Shown piece after piece: positions 26,371-34,741 of a stretch of 64,000 nucleotides of DNA; the stretch's first letter is position 1; each line of letters opens with the position of its first letter. Both the position numbers and the translations under genes were made by a program. The notes beneath the pieces are model-generated. The model saw only the letters and a list, made by a program, of their open reading frames with translations, searched no databases and was not told the origin of the DNA. The DNA is from Nocardioides sp. (GTDB lineage: Bacteria > Actinomycetota > Actinomycetes > Propionibacteriales > Nocardioidaceae): positions 310,001 through 374,000 of the forward strand of contig NZ_JASEEQ010000003.1 in assembly GCF_030019515.1 (NCBI RefSeq), read 5' to 3'.

Positions 26371-27311
26371 CGTCGGACCTCCGTGGGATCCCCCAGCCGG
26401 TCGGCCCCGTCGGCGAGCATCTCCTCGCCGAGCCGGGCCCCGACGCCGGCGGCGTCGGAGGGGTCGCCCGATGCGGACCTGCGCACCGAGAGCGCCCCGT
26501 CGAGCGAGAGCGCTACCGACCTCACCCAGAGCTCGTCGCCGTCCTCGCCCTCCACGATCTCGGCGAGCGCCCCGATCGGCGCCGAGCACCCGCCCTCGAG
26601 GGTCGCGAGCACGGCCCGTTCGGCCGTGACCGCGGCCCGGACCCGCGGGTCGTCGAGGGCGGCCGCGACCTCGGCGGCCAGCGGATCGTCGGTGCGGCAC
26701 TCGACCGCGAGTGCGCCCTGGCCGGGGGCGGGGAGCATCTGGAGCGGGTCGAGCACCTCGGTCACGTCGCCGAGGCGCCCGATCCGGGCCAGGCCGGCCC
26801 GGGCGAGGATCACCGCGTCGCACTCCCCGGAGCGGACCTTGCCGATCCGGGTGTCGACGTTCCCCCGGATGCCGACGACCTCGAGACCCAGGCCGAGGGC
26901 GTGCAGCTGGGCCACCCGGCGCGGCGACCCGGTGCCGACCCGGCTGCCGGCCGGGAGCTCGCCGAGGGTCAGCCCGTCGCGGGCGACGACCGCGTCGCGC
27001 GGGTCCTCGCGGACCGGTACGGCGGCCAACGTGATGCCCTCGGTGGGGTAGGTGGGCAGGTCCTTGAGGGAGTGGACGGCCACGTCGACCTCGCCGCGCA
27101 GCAGCGCGTCGCGGAGCGCCGCCACGAAGACACCGGTGGCGCTGGCGCCCTGCAGCGGGGTGCCGGCGGCCTGGGTGCGGTCGCCCTCGGTCGAGACCAT
27201 GACGAGCTCCACCTCGCGGCCCAGCGCCTCGCGGAGCCGGTCGGCGACCAGGCCGGACTGGGTGGTCGCGAGCACCGAGGCACGGGTGCCGACCTTCAGC
27301 GGCGCGCTCAT
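26367..27311 (-). CDS. hemC: Hydroxymethylbilane synthase (porphobilinogen deaminase)
   Basis: Polymerises four porphobilinogens into hydroxymethylbilane. 314 residues, normal size. Visible are VGTRASVLATTQSGLVADRL, the catalytic aspartate region VAVHSLKDLPTYP, VGTGSPRRVAQL, LPAPGQGALAVECR and the dipyrromethane-cofactor Cys in LEGGCSAPIGAL. The start overlaps hemA (ATGA) and the end overlaps the micro-ORF (ATGA), so expression is tightly coupled. Confidence 0.97.
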   Translation of the reverse strand: MSAPLKVGTRASVLATTQSGLVADRLREALGREVELVMVSTEGDRTQAAGTPLQGASATGVFVAALRDALLRGEVDVAVHSLKDLPTYPTEGITLAAVPVREDPRDAVVARDGLTLGELPAGSRVGTGSPRRVAQLHALGLGLEVVGIRGNVDTRIGKVRSGECDAVILARAGLARIGRLGDVTEVLDPLQMLPAPGQGALAVECRTDDPLAAEVAAALDDPRVRAAVTAERAVLATLEGGCSAPIGALAEIVEGEDGDELWVRSVALSLDGALSVRRSASGDPSDAAGVGARLGEEMLADGADRLGDPTEVRR

Positions 27312-28600
27312 GCCAGGCCCTCCGGTCGGGTGACGGCGTCGACGGACTCGGGATCGAGCGCGAACAGCTCGGCGAGCGCGGTGGCGTACGACACCGCCCC
27401 GGCCTCGTTCGCCAGCTCGCGGACCCGCACCGTCGGCTGGTGCAGCAGCTTGTCCGCGACCCGGCGCACGGTGTGGAGCACCTCGGCGCGGGTGCTGTCG
27501 TCGAGGTCGGGGAGCCGGCCGGTCAGGCGCTCCATCTCCGCGTCCACCACGGAGGTCGCCATCGACCGCAGGGCGACCACCGTCGGGGTGACGCCGGCCT
27601 GGCGACGGGCCGAGAGGAAGGCCGCGACCTCCTGGGTCACGATCCGGCGCACGGCCTCGACCTCGTGGCCGGCGTCGGAGTCGCGCAGCTCGTCGGCGAG
27701 GTCGGCGAGGCTGACCAGGCTGACACCGGGCAGGTCGGCGACCCCGGGGTCGACGTCGTGGGGGAGCGCCAGGTCGAGGATCGACAGGTCGCGTCCGTCG
27801 ACGGTCGCCGCGGCGACCAGGTCGCGGGTGATCAGGATCCCGATCGCGCCGGTGCAGGAGACGACCACGTCGGCGACGGCGAGCTCGGCCGCCAGCTCGG
27901 CGAGCGTGGCCGAGCGCGCGCCGTACTCCTGGGCGAGACGGTCGGCGTTGTCGGAGGTGCGGTTGACGACGGTCACGCTGGCCGCGCCGCGGGCGGCGAC
28001 CGTGGAGGTGGCCAGGCCGGCCATCGACCCGGCGCCGACGACCAGGACCCGCTTGCCGGCGAGGTCACCGACGGCGGCACGGCTGCGGTCCAGCGCGGCG
28101 GTGACCAGCGACGGCGCGGCCCGGTCGATGTCCGTCTCGGCACGAGCCCGCTTGCCGACCCGGAGCGCCTGCTGGAACAGCAGGTTGAGCGCCGGCCCGA
28201 CGGTACCGATCTCCTGCCCGGCGTTGAGTGCCGCGCGGGTCTGGCCCAGGATCTGCCCCTCGCCGACCGCCATCGAGTCGAGCCCCGCGACCACCTGGAA
28301 CAGGTGGGACACGGCGCCGTCGTCGTAGTGGACGTACAGGTGCGGGATCATCGCCTCGGTGCGCTCGCCGGCACGCTCGACGACCAGGCGCGACACCTCC
28401 TCGACGCTGCCGTGGAAGCGGTCCACCTCCGCGTAGATCTCCAGCCGGTTGCAGGTCGCGATCACGGTGGCCTCGGTGACGTGCTCGCTCGCGGCGACGT
28501 CGTCGATCAGCTTGTGCAGGCCGGGGCCGTCGAGGGCCAGCTGCTCGAGCAGGGCGACCGGCGCGGACTTGTGGGAGATGCCCACCACCAGGACGCTCAC
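27308..28600 (-). CDS. hemA: Glutamyl-tRNA reductase
   Basis: First committed step of C5 haem synthesis: reduces Glu-tRNA to glutamate-1-semialdehyde. GTG 28600 (VSVLVVGISHKSAPVALLEQ) overlaps the rex stop as GTGA; 430 residues. The catalytic Cys is in VIATCNRLEIYAEV near residue 50; NADPH binding is in VLVVGAGSMAGLATSTVAARG; the C-terminal dimerisation helix region is LHQPTVRVRELANE. Coupling to rex places haem synthesis under redox control. Confidence 0.97.
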   Translation of the reverse strand: MSVLVVGISHKSAPVALLEQLALDGPGLHKLIDDVAASEHVTEATVIATCNRLEIYAEVDRFHGSVEEVSRLVVERAGERTEAMIPHLYVHYDDGAVSHLFQVVAGLDSMAVGEGQILGQTRAALNAGQEIGTVGPALNLLFQQALRVGKRARAETDIDRAAPSLVTAALDRSRAAVGDLAGKRVLVVGAGSMAGLATSTVAARGAASVTVVNRTSDNADRLAQEYGARSATLAELAAELAVADVVVSCTGAIGILITRDLVAAATVDGRDLSILDLALPHDVDPGVADLPGVSLVSLADLADELRDSDAGHEVEAVRRIVTQEVAAFLSARRQAGVTPTVVALRSMATSVVDAEMERLTGRLPDLDDSTRAEVLHTVRRVADKLLHQPTVRVRELANEAGAVSYATALAELFALDPESVDAVTRPEGLA

Positions 28601-29259
28601 GCTGTCACCGCCCCCTTGCGCTGCTCGTGGTAGGCGAGGATCTGCAGCTCGATCGACAGATCCACCTTGCGGACGTCGACCTCCGCCGGGACGGTGAGCA
28701 CGGTCGGGGCGAAGTTCAGGATGCTGGTGATGCCGCACGCGACCATCCGGTCGGCGACGTCCTGGGCGGCCACGGCCGGGGTCGCGATCACACCGATCGC
28801 CACCGCATGGTCGTGGACGATCCGCTCGAGGTGGTCGAAGGGGCGCACCTCGATGCCGGCCACCACCTGGTCGTGCCGCGCCGGGTCGGCGTCCAGCAGG
28901 GCGACCACGCGGAACCCGCGGCTGCGGAAGCCGGAGTAGTTGGCGAGCGCCTGACCGAGGTTGCCGATCCCGACGATGACGACCGGCCAGTCCTGGGTGA
29001 CGCCGATCTCCCGGGCGATCTGGTAGCGCAGGTAGTCGACGTCGTAGCCGACCCCCCGGGTGCCGTAGCTGCCGAGGTAGGAGAGATCCTTGCGAAGCTT
29101 GGCGCTGTTGACGCCCGCGGCCACCGCGAGCTCCTCGCTCGAGCAGGTCGCGGTGCCCTGCTCGGACAGGGTGACCAGGGCCCGGAGGTACACGGGGAGT
29201 CGCGCGACGGTCGCCTCGGGAATGTCCCGGGCGTTCTCGGGGGAGGTCCGTGCGCTCAC
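28597..29259 (-). CDS. rex: Redox-sensing transcriptional repressor Rex
   Basis: Repressor whose DNA binding is released by NADH. Residues 1-80 form a winged helix (LPVYLRALVTLSEQG, ELAVAAGVNSAKLRKDLSYLGSYGTRGVGYDVDYL, the recognition segment) and the rest a Rossmann domain (VVIVGIGNLGQALANY, then VALLDADPARHDQ). GTG 29259 (VSARTSPENARDIPEATVAR) gives 220 residues with GGAG nine bases upstream; a GTG at 29277 is also possible. The first gene of rex-hemA-hemC-hemD-hemB, as in Streptomyces, with an operator-like site about 115 bp upstream. Confidence 0.95.
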   Translation of the reverse strand: MSARTSPENARDIPEATVARLPVYLRALVTLSEQGTATCSSEELAVAAGVNSAKLRKDLSYLGSYGTRGVGYDVDYLRYQIAREIGVTQDWPVVIVGIGNLGQALANYSGFRSRGFRVVALLDADPARHDQVVAGIEVRPFDHLERIVHDHAVAIGVIATPAVAAQDVADRMVACGITSILNFAPTVLTVPAEVDVRKVDLSIELQILAYHEQRKGAVTA

Positions 29260-29362
29260 TGCTCTCGTCTCCAACACGCTGGGGCCACGTTGGGGCCACG
29301 ATGGGGCAAGACCGTCGTCGGGCGCGGTGAGACGACCCTGTCCTCGCACCCGGCCGCTCCTT

Positions 29363-29393
29363 CACTGTAGAAGTTTGTGAACAGGAGAACAAA
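29363..29393 (-). promoter_or_regulatory. rex-hem operon promoter with candidate Rex operator
   Basis: On the minus strand, TTGTTC (29392-29387) and TACAGT (29369-29364) are 17 bp apart and suit a sigma-70 -35/-10 pair. The -35 and most of the spacer coincide with TTGTGAACAGGAGAACAA (29375-29392), whose outer TTGTG...ACAA and left half match the Rex operator pattern, while the right half matches at only 4 of 7. Binding would block polymerase and repress rex-hemACDB when NADH is low. Confidence 0.5.
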
Positions 29394-29487
29394 CCGGACC
29401 GGGAGTCGTCTCAGGACCGCGTGGCCCGCTTGTGAGGTGCCCCACCCGGCGTTCGACGACCGGGTCGCCGGTCGGCTCCTCGCTCCG

Positions 29488-29730
29488 CTAGGAGCTGAGT
29501 GCGGCCCGGAGCCGGACCTCGTCCACCCGCCAGAAGTCGTGCTGGCGGCCGTCGACGAACGTCACCGGGACCTCGTCGGTGAAGCGCTCGCGCAGCTCGG
29601 GGTCCTCGTCGACGAGGACCTCGGCGTACTCCTCGCCGAGCTCCGCGCACACCCGCTCGACGACCTCGCGGGCGACGTCGCACAGGTGGCAGCCCGGCCG
29701 GGTGTAGAGCGTGACCCGGGGCGCGCTCAC
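29488..29730 (-). CDS. Glutaredoxin-family protein
   Basis: An 80-residue thioredoxin-fold protein with the redox motif RPGCHLCD at residues 12-19 and the cis-proline segment VPVTFVDGRQHDFW. Shares its GTG start with the stop of the AMP-ligase gene (GTGA). The same small protein precedes rex/hemA in mycobacteria (Rv0508 position) and Streptomyces. DNA around its stop (GCTCCT...AGGAGC) can form a short hairpin. The partner is unknown. Confidence 0.88.
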   Translation of the reverse strand: MSAPRVTLYTRPGCHLCDVAREVVERVCAELGEEYAEVLVDEDPELRERFTDEVPVTFVDGRQHDFWRVDEVRLRAALSS

Positions 29731-31274
29731 TCGAGGAGCCCCAGCGTGCGGCGCCGCTCGATGCCGCGCAGCCGGCCCTTCTGCACCTTGCCGGTGCCGG
29801 TCTTGGGCAGGGCGTCGACCACCTCGACGCGGGAGGGGCGCTTGAACCGGGCCAGCCGCTGCTCGCAGTGGGCGCGGACCGCCTCCTCGATCGCCGCCGG
29901 GTCCGCGCCGGGCGCGCGCACATACGCGACGACGGCCTCACCGGTCACCGGGTCCTCGACCCCGATCACGGCGGCCTCGACGACCCCGTCGACCTCGGTC
30001 AGGACCTCCTCCACCTCGACCGGGTACACGTTGAAGCCGGAGACGATCACGAGGTCCTTGATGCGGTCGACCAGGAACAGGTCGCCGGTCGGGTCCAGGA
30101 ACCCGACGTCGCCGGTGGGCCACCAGCCCTCGTCGTCGGGCCCGTCCTCGCCGTCGGGCCAGTAGCCGCTGAACAGGTTCGCTCCCCGGATCTGGATCTC
30201 CCCGGGGTCGTCGCCCTCAGGTGGGCGGCCGGACTCGTCGACCAGGCGGACCTCGACGCCCGGAAGCGCGGCGCCCACGGACCCGACCTGGGGCGTGGCG
30301 CTGCACAGCGTGCTGGTCACCACGGGGGCCGCCTCGGTGAGCCCGTAGCCCTGGTGCACCGGGACCCCGGCCCGGGCGGTGAACCTCTCGATCAGCTCGG
30401 GCGCCAGCGGGGCGGAGCCGGAGAGGACCAGCCGCACCGGCCCGAGGTGCTCGGCGAGGTGCTCCTCCCCCAGCCAGTGGGCGAAGACCGGCGGGGCGAC
30501 CGGGACGACGCTGCAGGCCTCGTCGTCGATGAGGGTGAGCGTCTCGTGGGGGTCGAACCGCTCGACGAGCACCAGCTTGGCGCGGTGGCGCAGGATGCCG
30601 CCGAGCACCGCGTTGAGGCCGTAGACGTGGAACAGCGGCAGCACGCCCAGCACGACGTCGTCACCGTGGATCATCGGCGGGTCGACCTGGGCGACCTGGT
30701 CCAGGTTGGCCAGCAATGCCCGGTGCGTGAGCATCGCGGCGCGGGGCAGGCCGGAGGTACCGCTGGTGTAGAGCAGCACCGCGAGCTTCTCGGGGTCCTG
30801 CAGCGGCGGGACCGGCCGGGCCGGGAGCGCCCGGAGCTCGTCGAGGGCGTTCTCGCCGGGCAGCGGCGCAGCCTCGATCACCACGATCAGCGGGGCCGGG
30901 TCGAGCCCGGCGACGGCCTCCCGCAGCGCCGCCACGGTGTCGGGGTCGGCGATCACCATCCGGGCGCCGGAGTCGGCCACCATGCGGCTCAGCTCGCTCA
31001 CCGTGGAGCGGGGGTTGACGGGTACGGCGACGGCCTGGGCGCGCAGCACGCCGAGGTAGGTGGTGACGAACTCGATCCGGTTGCCGACCGCCAGCAGCAC
31101 CCGGGTCCCGCCGAGGATGCCCGCAGCCCCCAGGCCGGTCGCGATCCGGCCGACCTCGTCCTCGAGGCCGGCCCAGGTGAGGCTGCGTCCGCCGGCCTCG
31201 ACGACCGCCAGCCGGTCGGGGTGCTCCGCGGCTGCGGCACTCACGAGCTCGGCGATGTCGCGCATCCCAGACAT
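29727..31274 (-). CDS. AMP-dependent acyl-CoA synthetase/ligase
   Basis: Adenylate-forming ligase, 515 residues from ATG 31274 ([10 protein letters not shown]; 31265 is also possible). Motifs in order: [21 protein letters not shown] (P-loop), [63 protein letters not shown], and the catalytic lysine in [17 protein letters not shown]. It is a medium- or long-chain fatty-acid CoA ligase type; the precise acid is not evident. Coupled to the glutaredoxin gene. Divergent from the HAD phosphatase gene, 53 bp apart. Confidence 0.9.
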   Translation of the reverse strand: MSGMRDIAELVSAAAAEHPDRLAVVEAGGRSLTWAGLEDEVGRIATGLGAAGILGGTRVLLAVGNRIEFVTTYLGVLRAQAVAVPVNPRSTVSELSRMVADSGARMVIADPDTVAALREAVAGLDPAPLIVVIEAAPLPGENALDELRALPARPVPPLQDPEKLAVLLYTSGTSGLPRAAMLTHRALLANLDQVAQVDPPMIHGDDVVLGVLPLFHVYGLNAVLGGILRHRAKLVLVERFDPHETLTLIDDEACSVVPVAPPVFAHWLGEEHLAEHLGPVRLVLSGSAPLAPELIERFTARAGVPVHQGYGLTEAAPVVTSTLCSATPQVGSVGAALPGVEVRLVDESGRPPEGDDPGEIQIRGANLFSGYWPDGEDGPDDEGWWPTGDVGFLDPTGDLFLVDRIKDLVIVSGFNVYPVEVEEVLTEVDGVVEAAVIGVEDPVTGEAVVAYVRAPGADPAAIEEAVRAHCEQRLARFKRPSRVEVVDALPKTGTGKVQKGRLRGIERRRTLGLLE

Positions 31275-31327
31275 GGGGGGATACTTCCACACCGCGTCCG
31301 GCCCGGCAGGCGGTCTACCCTGCCCCT

Positions 31328-32215
31328 GTGACCCCGGCGCACGACAAGAGAGCCCGCCCGCGGAACCTCCAGCTGCGGTCCGTGCTCGCCGGCGAGGCCG
31401 CCGCCGCGGCCGCCGAGGTGGAGTCGGCCCTCACCCCGCCCCTGGACGCCGCGGCCGCCGCCTTCTTCGACGTCGACAACACCGTCATGCAGGGGGCGAG
31501 CATCTTCCACCTCGCCCGCGGCCTGCACCGCCGCAAGTTCTTCACGACCCGCGAGATCCTCGGGGCCGCCTGGAAGCAGGCCTACTTCCGGGTCGTGGGC
31601 GTCGAGGACCCCGAGCACGTCGCCGACGCCCGGGCCTCCGCGCTCGCGTTCATCGCCGGGCACACCGTGACGGAGCTCCAGGACCTCGGCGAGGAGATCT
31701 TCGAGGAGGCGATGGCGGACCGGATCTGGCCCGGCACCCGGGCCCTGGCCCAGATGCACCTCGACGAGGGCCAGCGGGTCTGGCTGGTCACCGCGGCGCC
31801 GATCGAGATCGCGCAGATCATCGCGCGCCGGCTCGGCCTCACCGGGGCGCTCGGCACCGTCGCCGAGCACGTCGACGGCGTCTACACCGGCCAGCTGGTG
31901 GGCGACCTGCTGCACGGCCCCGCGAAGGGCGAGGCCGTCCGGGCCCTGGCTGCGCGCGAGGGCCTCGACCTGCACCGGTGCTCGGCGTACTCCGACTCCT
32001 TCAACGACCTGCCGATGCTGGCCATGGTCGGCGACCCGTGCGCGATCAACCCGGACACCCGGCTGCGGGCCCACGCCCGGGAGCAGGGCTGGCGGATCCA
32101 CGACTACCGCACCGGGCGCAAGGCGCTGCGCGCCGGCCTGGTCGCCGGCGGCATCGCCGGCGCCGCCAGCGGCACGGTCGCCGCCGGCCTCGCCCTCCGC
32201 GGCCGGCGCCGCTGA
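31328..32215 (+). CDS. HAD-IB family hydrolase (SerB1-like phosphatase)
   Basis: 295 residues from GTG 31328. HAD motif I is [13 protein letters not shown], motif [12 protein letters not shown], motif III lysine in HGPAKGEAV, and motif [14 protein letters not shown]. The C1 cap helical region is between motifs I and II. The C-terminus ([25 protein letters not shown]) is a hydrophobic helix, so the enzyme is probably membrane-tethered. It is at the position of mycobacterial serB1 (Rv0505c) but phosphoserine activity is not proven; a phospholipid-type substrate is equally possible given the neighbouring acyltransferase. Confidence 0.88.
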   Translation: MTPAHDKRARPRNLQLRSVLAGEAAAAAAEVESALTPPLDAAAAAFFDVDNTVMQGASIFHLARGLHRRKFFTTREILGAAWKQAYFRVVGVEDPEHVADARASALAFIAGHTVTELQDLGEEIFEEAMADRIWPGTRALAQMHLDEGQRVWLVTAAPIEIAQIIARRLGLTGALGTVAEHVDGVYTGQLVGDLLHGPAKGEAVRALAAREGLDLHRCSAYSDSFNDLPMLAMVGDPCAINPDTRLRAHAREQGWRIHDYRTGRKALRAGLVAGGIAGAASGTVAAGLALRGRRR

Positions 32216-32235
32216 CCCCGGGCGGGCCGGGTGTC

Positions 32236-32320
32236 GGTTTCCCCGGGTACCCGGGGAAACCTGCACTGTTCGGCCGAAGTTTCAGCCGATAAGCGACAAC
32301 TTCCCCGGGTACCCGGGGAA
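32236..32320. repeat. Paired-palindrome module (family B), locus 1
   Basis: Two palindromes, both centred on CCCCGGGTACCCGGGG, have centres at 32248.5 and 32310.5, exactly 62 bp apart. The first is a perfect 26-bp palindrome (32236-32261), the second 20 bp (32301-32320). Between them CGGCCGAA-GT-TTCAGCCG makes a hairpin with one mismatch that becomes a G.U pair in minus-strand RNA. A second module with the same spacing is at 48074-48161. Located 3' of the HAD gene and 5' of the sigma factor promoter. Confidence 0.85.
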
Positions 32321-32388
32321 ACCTGCGATCGAGCAGCGGGAGCAGGCGCACGATGTCCGGTCGCGGACGTCCTTTACCCGGACAACGG

Positions 32389-32417
32389 TTCACAGCGGGG
32401 TAACTCGCGTTTACGAT
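32389..32417 (+). promoter_or_regulatory. Promoter of the BldN-like sigma factor gene
   Basis: TTCACA (32389-32394) and TACGAT (32412-32417) are 17 bp apart and form a good -35/-10 pair, with a start of transcription near 32424, about 35 bases before the ATG. A GTCCGG...CCGGAC inverted repeat at 32355-32383 lies directly upstream and could be an operator or terminator. Confidence 0.55.
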
Positions 32418-32458
32418 GGGGCAGGCTTCGGGGGAAGCTTCCGGGAGGATCGATCTCA

Positions 32459-33223
32459 ATGTCGTGGGAGGACACCGACGTCGCGCGCGGTCTCGACGCG
32501 CTCCGACGCATGGTCACCCACGTGCTGCTCGCGGAGCAGCCCCGCCTCGCCGGGCTCCCCGAGCTGCTGTCGACCGAGGCGGCCACCAGCGGGCGCACCG
32601 AGGCCGGCAGCGGCGGCCCCGACGGGTACGGCGACGCCGCGCTGGCCACCTCCTCGGAGGAGGACCAGGCCGAGCGCACCCGGCTGATCGCGCTGGTCGA
32701 GCTGGCCCGCAAGGGCGACGTCGACGCCTTCGGCCTGCTCTACGACCACTACCAGCCCTCGGTCTACCGCTTCCTCTTCTACCGGACCCGGTCGGGCACG
32801 CTCGCCGAGGACCTCACCTCGGAGACCTTCTTCCGGGCGCTGCGCAGCATGAACAACTTCCGCTGGCAGGGCAAGGACTTCGGTGCCTGGCTGATGACCA
32901 TCGCCCGCAACCTGGCCACCGACCACTTCAAGGCCGGCCGGACCCGCCTCGAGCTCACCACCGAGGACATGGGCCTGCACGACGATGCGACCGAGGGCCC
33001 GGAGTCGACGGTGCTCGCCGGCCTCACCAACGAGCTCCTGCTGCGCGCCCTCACCGAGCTTCCGCCCGAGCAGCGCGACTGCCTGGTGATGCGGTTCCTC
33101 CAGGGGATGAGCATCGCCGAGACCGCGGCCGTCCTGGGCCGCAGCGACGGGGCCGTCAAGCAGCTCCAGCTGCGCGGGGTGCGCAACCTCGCGAAGCTGA
33201 TGCCAGAGGGGATCCGGGACTGA
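32459..33223 (+). CDS. bldN: RNA polymerase sigma factor, BldN-like
   Basis: A 254-residue sigma-70-family ECF-type factor. An N-terminal extension of about 75 residues precedes region 2 (VELARKGDVDAFGLLYDHYQPSVYRFLFYR...LAEDLTSETFFRALR...WLMTIARNLATDHFK); region 4 is at about 185-250 (ALTELPPEQRDCLVMRFLQGMSIAETAAVLGRSDGAVKQLQLRGVRNL). ATG 32459 follows GGGAGGATCGATCTCA. The extension, the following DUF5667 anti-sigma gene, and synteny with rex-hem match Streptomyces bldN (with rsbN), the regulator of aerial growth. In a non-sporulating actinomycete the target set must differ; that part is inference. Confidence 0.8.
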   Translation: MSWEDTDVARGLDALRRMVTHVLLAEQPRLAGLPELLSTEAATSGRTEAGSGGPDGYGDAALATSSEEDQAERTRLIALVELARKGDVDAFGLLYDHYQPSVYRFLFYRTRSGTLAEDLTSETFFRALRSMNNFRWQGKDFGAWLMTIARNLATDHFKAGRTRLELTTEDMGLHDDATEGPESTVLAGLTNELLLRALTELPPEQRDCLVMRFLQGMSIAETAAVLGRSDGAVKQLQLRGVRNLAKLMPEGIRD

Positions 33224-33353
33224 TGAGCGCCCTCTCCGAAATCCTTTGCGACGCGCGCTCCGCGCGCGTAACCCCGCCCGCCCACGCCTCGTTGAGGTCG
33301 GTGTCAGCGTCCCCGACCGGGGACCGGGCGAACGGCTGGATGGGGCGGACGAG

Positions 33354-34502
33354 ATGACCTGGGGTTTCACGGCGCAGCGGCGCGCCGAGGAGTTCGACGC
33401 GCGGCTCGCGGACGCGTCGGCGTACGACGCCTCCGATCCGCGCGACGCCGAGCTGCTCGCGCTCGTCGGCGCGCTGCGCGCGGTCCCCGAGGCCCAGGCC
33501 CGACCCGAGTTCGTCGCCACCCTGCGGGAGCGGTTGCTGGCCGAGGCCGCGACCGCGCTCGTCCCCGATGACGTCTCCCGGCTGACGCTGCCGGCACGCC
33601 GCCCCGCCCGCGAGCGCCGGCTGGCCGCGGTGGTCGGCGGCCTCGCGATCGTCGGTGCGACCACGTCGCTCGCGGTCGCCTCCCAGTCGGCCCTGCCCGG
33701 CGACTCGCTCTACCCCGTCAAGCGCGCGATCGAGCAGGCCCACACCGGCCTGAGCGTCGGCGAGAGCAGCAAGGGCGTCACGATCCTCGGGAACGCCTCC
33801 GACCGGCTCGACGAGGTCGACGCGCTCACCCGCCAGGACCACTTCGGCGACGAGATCCGGATCGCCGACACGCTCAACACCTTCACCGACCAGGCGACCC
33901 AGGCCAGCGACCTGCTGTTGGCCGACTACGCCCACACCGGCGAGGCGTCCTCGATCGCCCGCCTGCGCGACTTCGCCTCCTCGAGCCTCACCCGCCTGGC
34001 CGCCCTCGAGCCGCTGGTGCCGGCCGAGGCCCGCGACGAGCTGATCCGAGCGGCCGGCGTGCTGACGACGATCGACTCGGAGGCCGCCCTGCGCTGCGGC
34101 GACTGCGGCGGCACAGGCATCACCTCGATCCCGCCGGTACTCGCGGCCGGCGAGGTCATCAACCTGCCGCGGCCCGCCGACCCGGTCGTCAAGGGCGACC
34201 GCGCCGGACGCGGCGGCAAGCACCACGGCACCGGCGCGACCGGCTCGGACCTCCCCGACGTCGACCCCGACGAGGTCGGCCCCGGCAGCGTCCTGGACCC
34301 CGATGGCAGCACGCTCCAGCCGGGCACCAACACCAGCGGCGACTCCGACCCGATCGGCGACCTGACCAGCGGTCTCACGGGCGGGGACACCCCCAGCGAC
34401 GCTCCGTCGATCCCCGTGGTCACCGACGTCGTCGACGGCGTCACCGGCATCCTCGAGGGTGCCATCGACGGCGTCACCCAGGGCCTGCCGGAGACTCCGT
34501 AG
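33354..34502 (+). CDS. Membrane-anchored anti-sigma factor, DUF5667 (RsbN-like)
   Basis: A 382-residue protein from ATG 33354 (MTWGFTAQRRAEEFDARL), about 130 bp after the sigma gene. The cytoplasmic N-terminus (1-80) should bind the sigma factor; one membrane helix is at about 84-105 (LAAVVGGLAIVGATTSLAVA); outside is a DUF5667-type region (SALPGDSLYPVKRAIEQAHTGLSVGESSKGVTILGNASDRLDEVDAL). The C-terminal 130 residues are Gly/Asp/Pro-rich and disordered. The order sigma then DUF5667 membrane protein is that of bldN-rsbN in Streptomyces. Ends 70 bp before an 84-bp tandem repeat. Confidence 0.82.
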   Translation: MTWGFTAQRRAEEFDARLADASAYDASDPRDAELLALVGALRAVPEAQARPEFVATLRERLLAEAATALVPDDVSRLTLPARRPARERRLAAVVGGLAIVGATTSLAVASQSALPGDSLYPVKRAIEQAHTGLSVGESSKGVTILGNASDRLDEVDALTRQDHFGDEIRIADTLNTFTDQATQASDLLLADYAHTGEASSIARLRDFASSSLTRLAALEPLVPAEARDELIRAAGVLTTIDSEAALRCGDCGGTGITSIPPVLAAGEVINLPRPADPVVKGDRAGRGGKHHGTGATGSDLPDVDPDEVGPGSVLDPDGSTLQPGTNTSGDSDPIGDLTSGLTGGDTPSDAPSIPVVTDVVDGVTGILEGAIDGVTQGLPETP

Positions 34503-34572
34503 CCGTCCGGCTCACCCTCGGCACGGCGCTCACCGGGACTCGAGAAGCGGGCCGGACACCCGCGACCCACGC

Positions 34573-34740
34573 GGTCTCGACACGACCGTCACGCCTTCGG
34601 TCCTCAGGCCTGCGCCTCGCTCGACCACCATCAGCGGGCCCGCCGGCGCGGCCCCTGGTCTCGACACGCGGGTCACGACTTCGCAAGCTCAGTCGCGCCG
34701 CTCGCTCGACCACCATCAGCGGGTCCGCTGGCGCGGCCCC
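34573..34740 (-). repeat. Two 84-bp tandem units containing inverted family A hairpins
   Basis: Bases 34573-34656 and 34657-34740 are two head-to-tail units of exactly 84 bp, each running from GGTCTCGACACG to GGCGCGGCCC. Read on the minus strand each holds a family A hairpin: unit 2 has arms GCGACT/AGTCGT around GAGCTTGCGA; unit 1 has CAGGCCT/AGGCGTG with one mismatch around GAGGACCGA. The units differ at many stem positions yet keep base pairing. They fill the convergent gap between the anti-sigma gene and the acyltransferase gene. Confidence 0.8.
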
Positions 34741-34741
34741 G

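Noticed and set aside
32236..32261. Possible parS centromere site, because the palindrome ends in GTTTC/GAAAC
   Set aside because: Actinobacterial parS is the compact TGTTTCACGTGAAACA; here 14 bases separate the arms, and no parAB or origin genes are near. Only the outer bases are alike.
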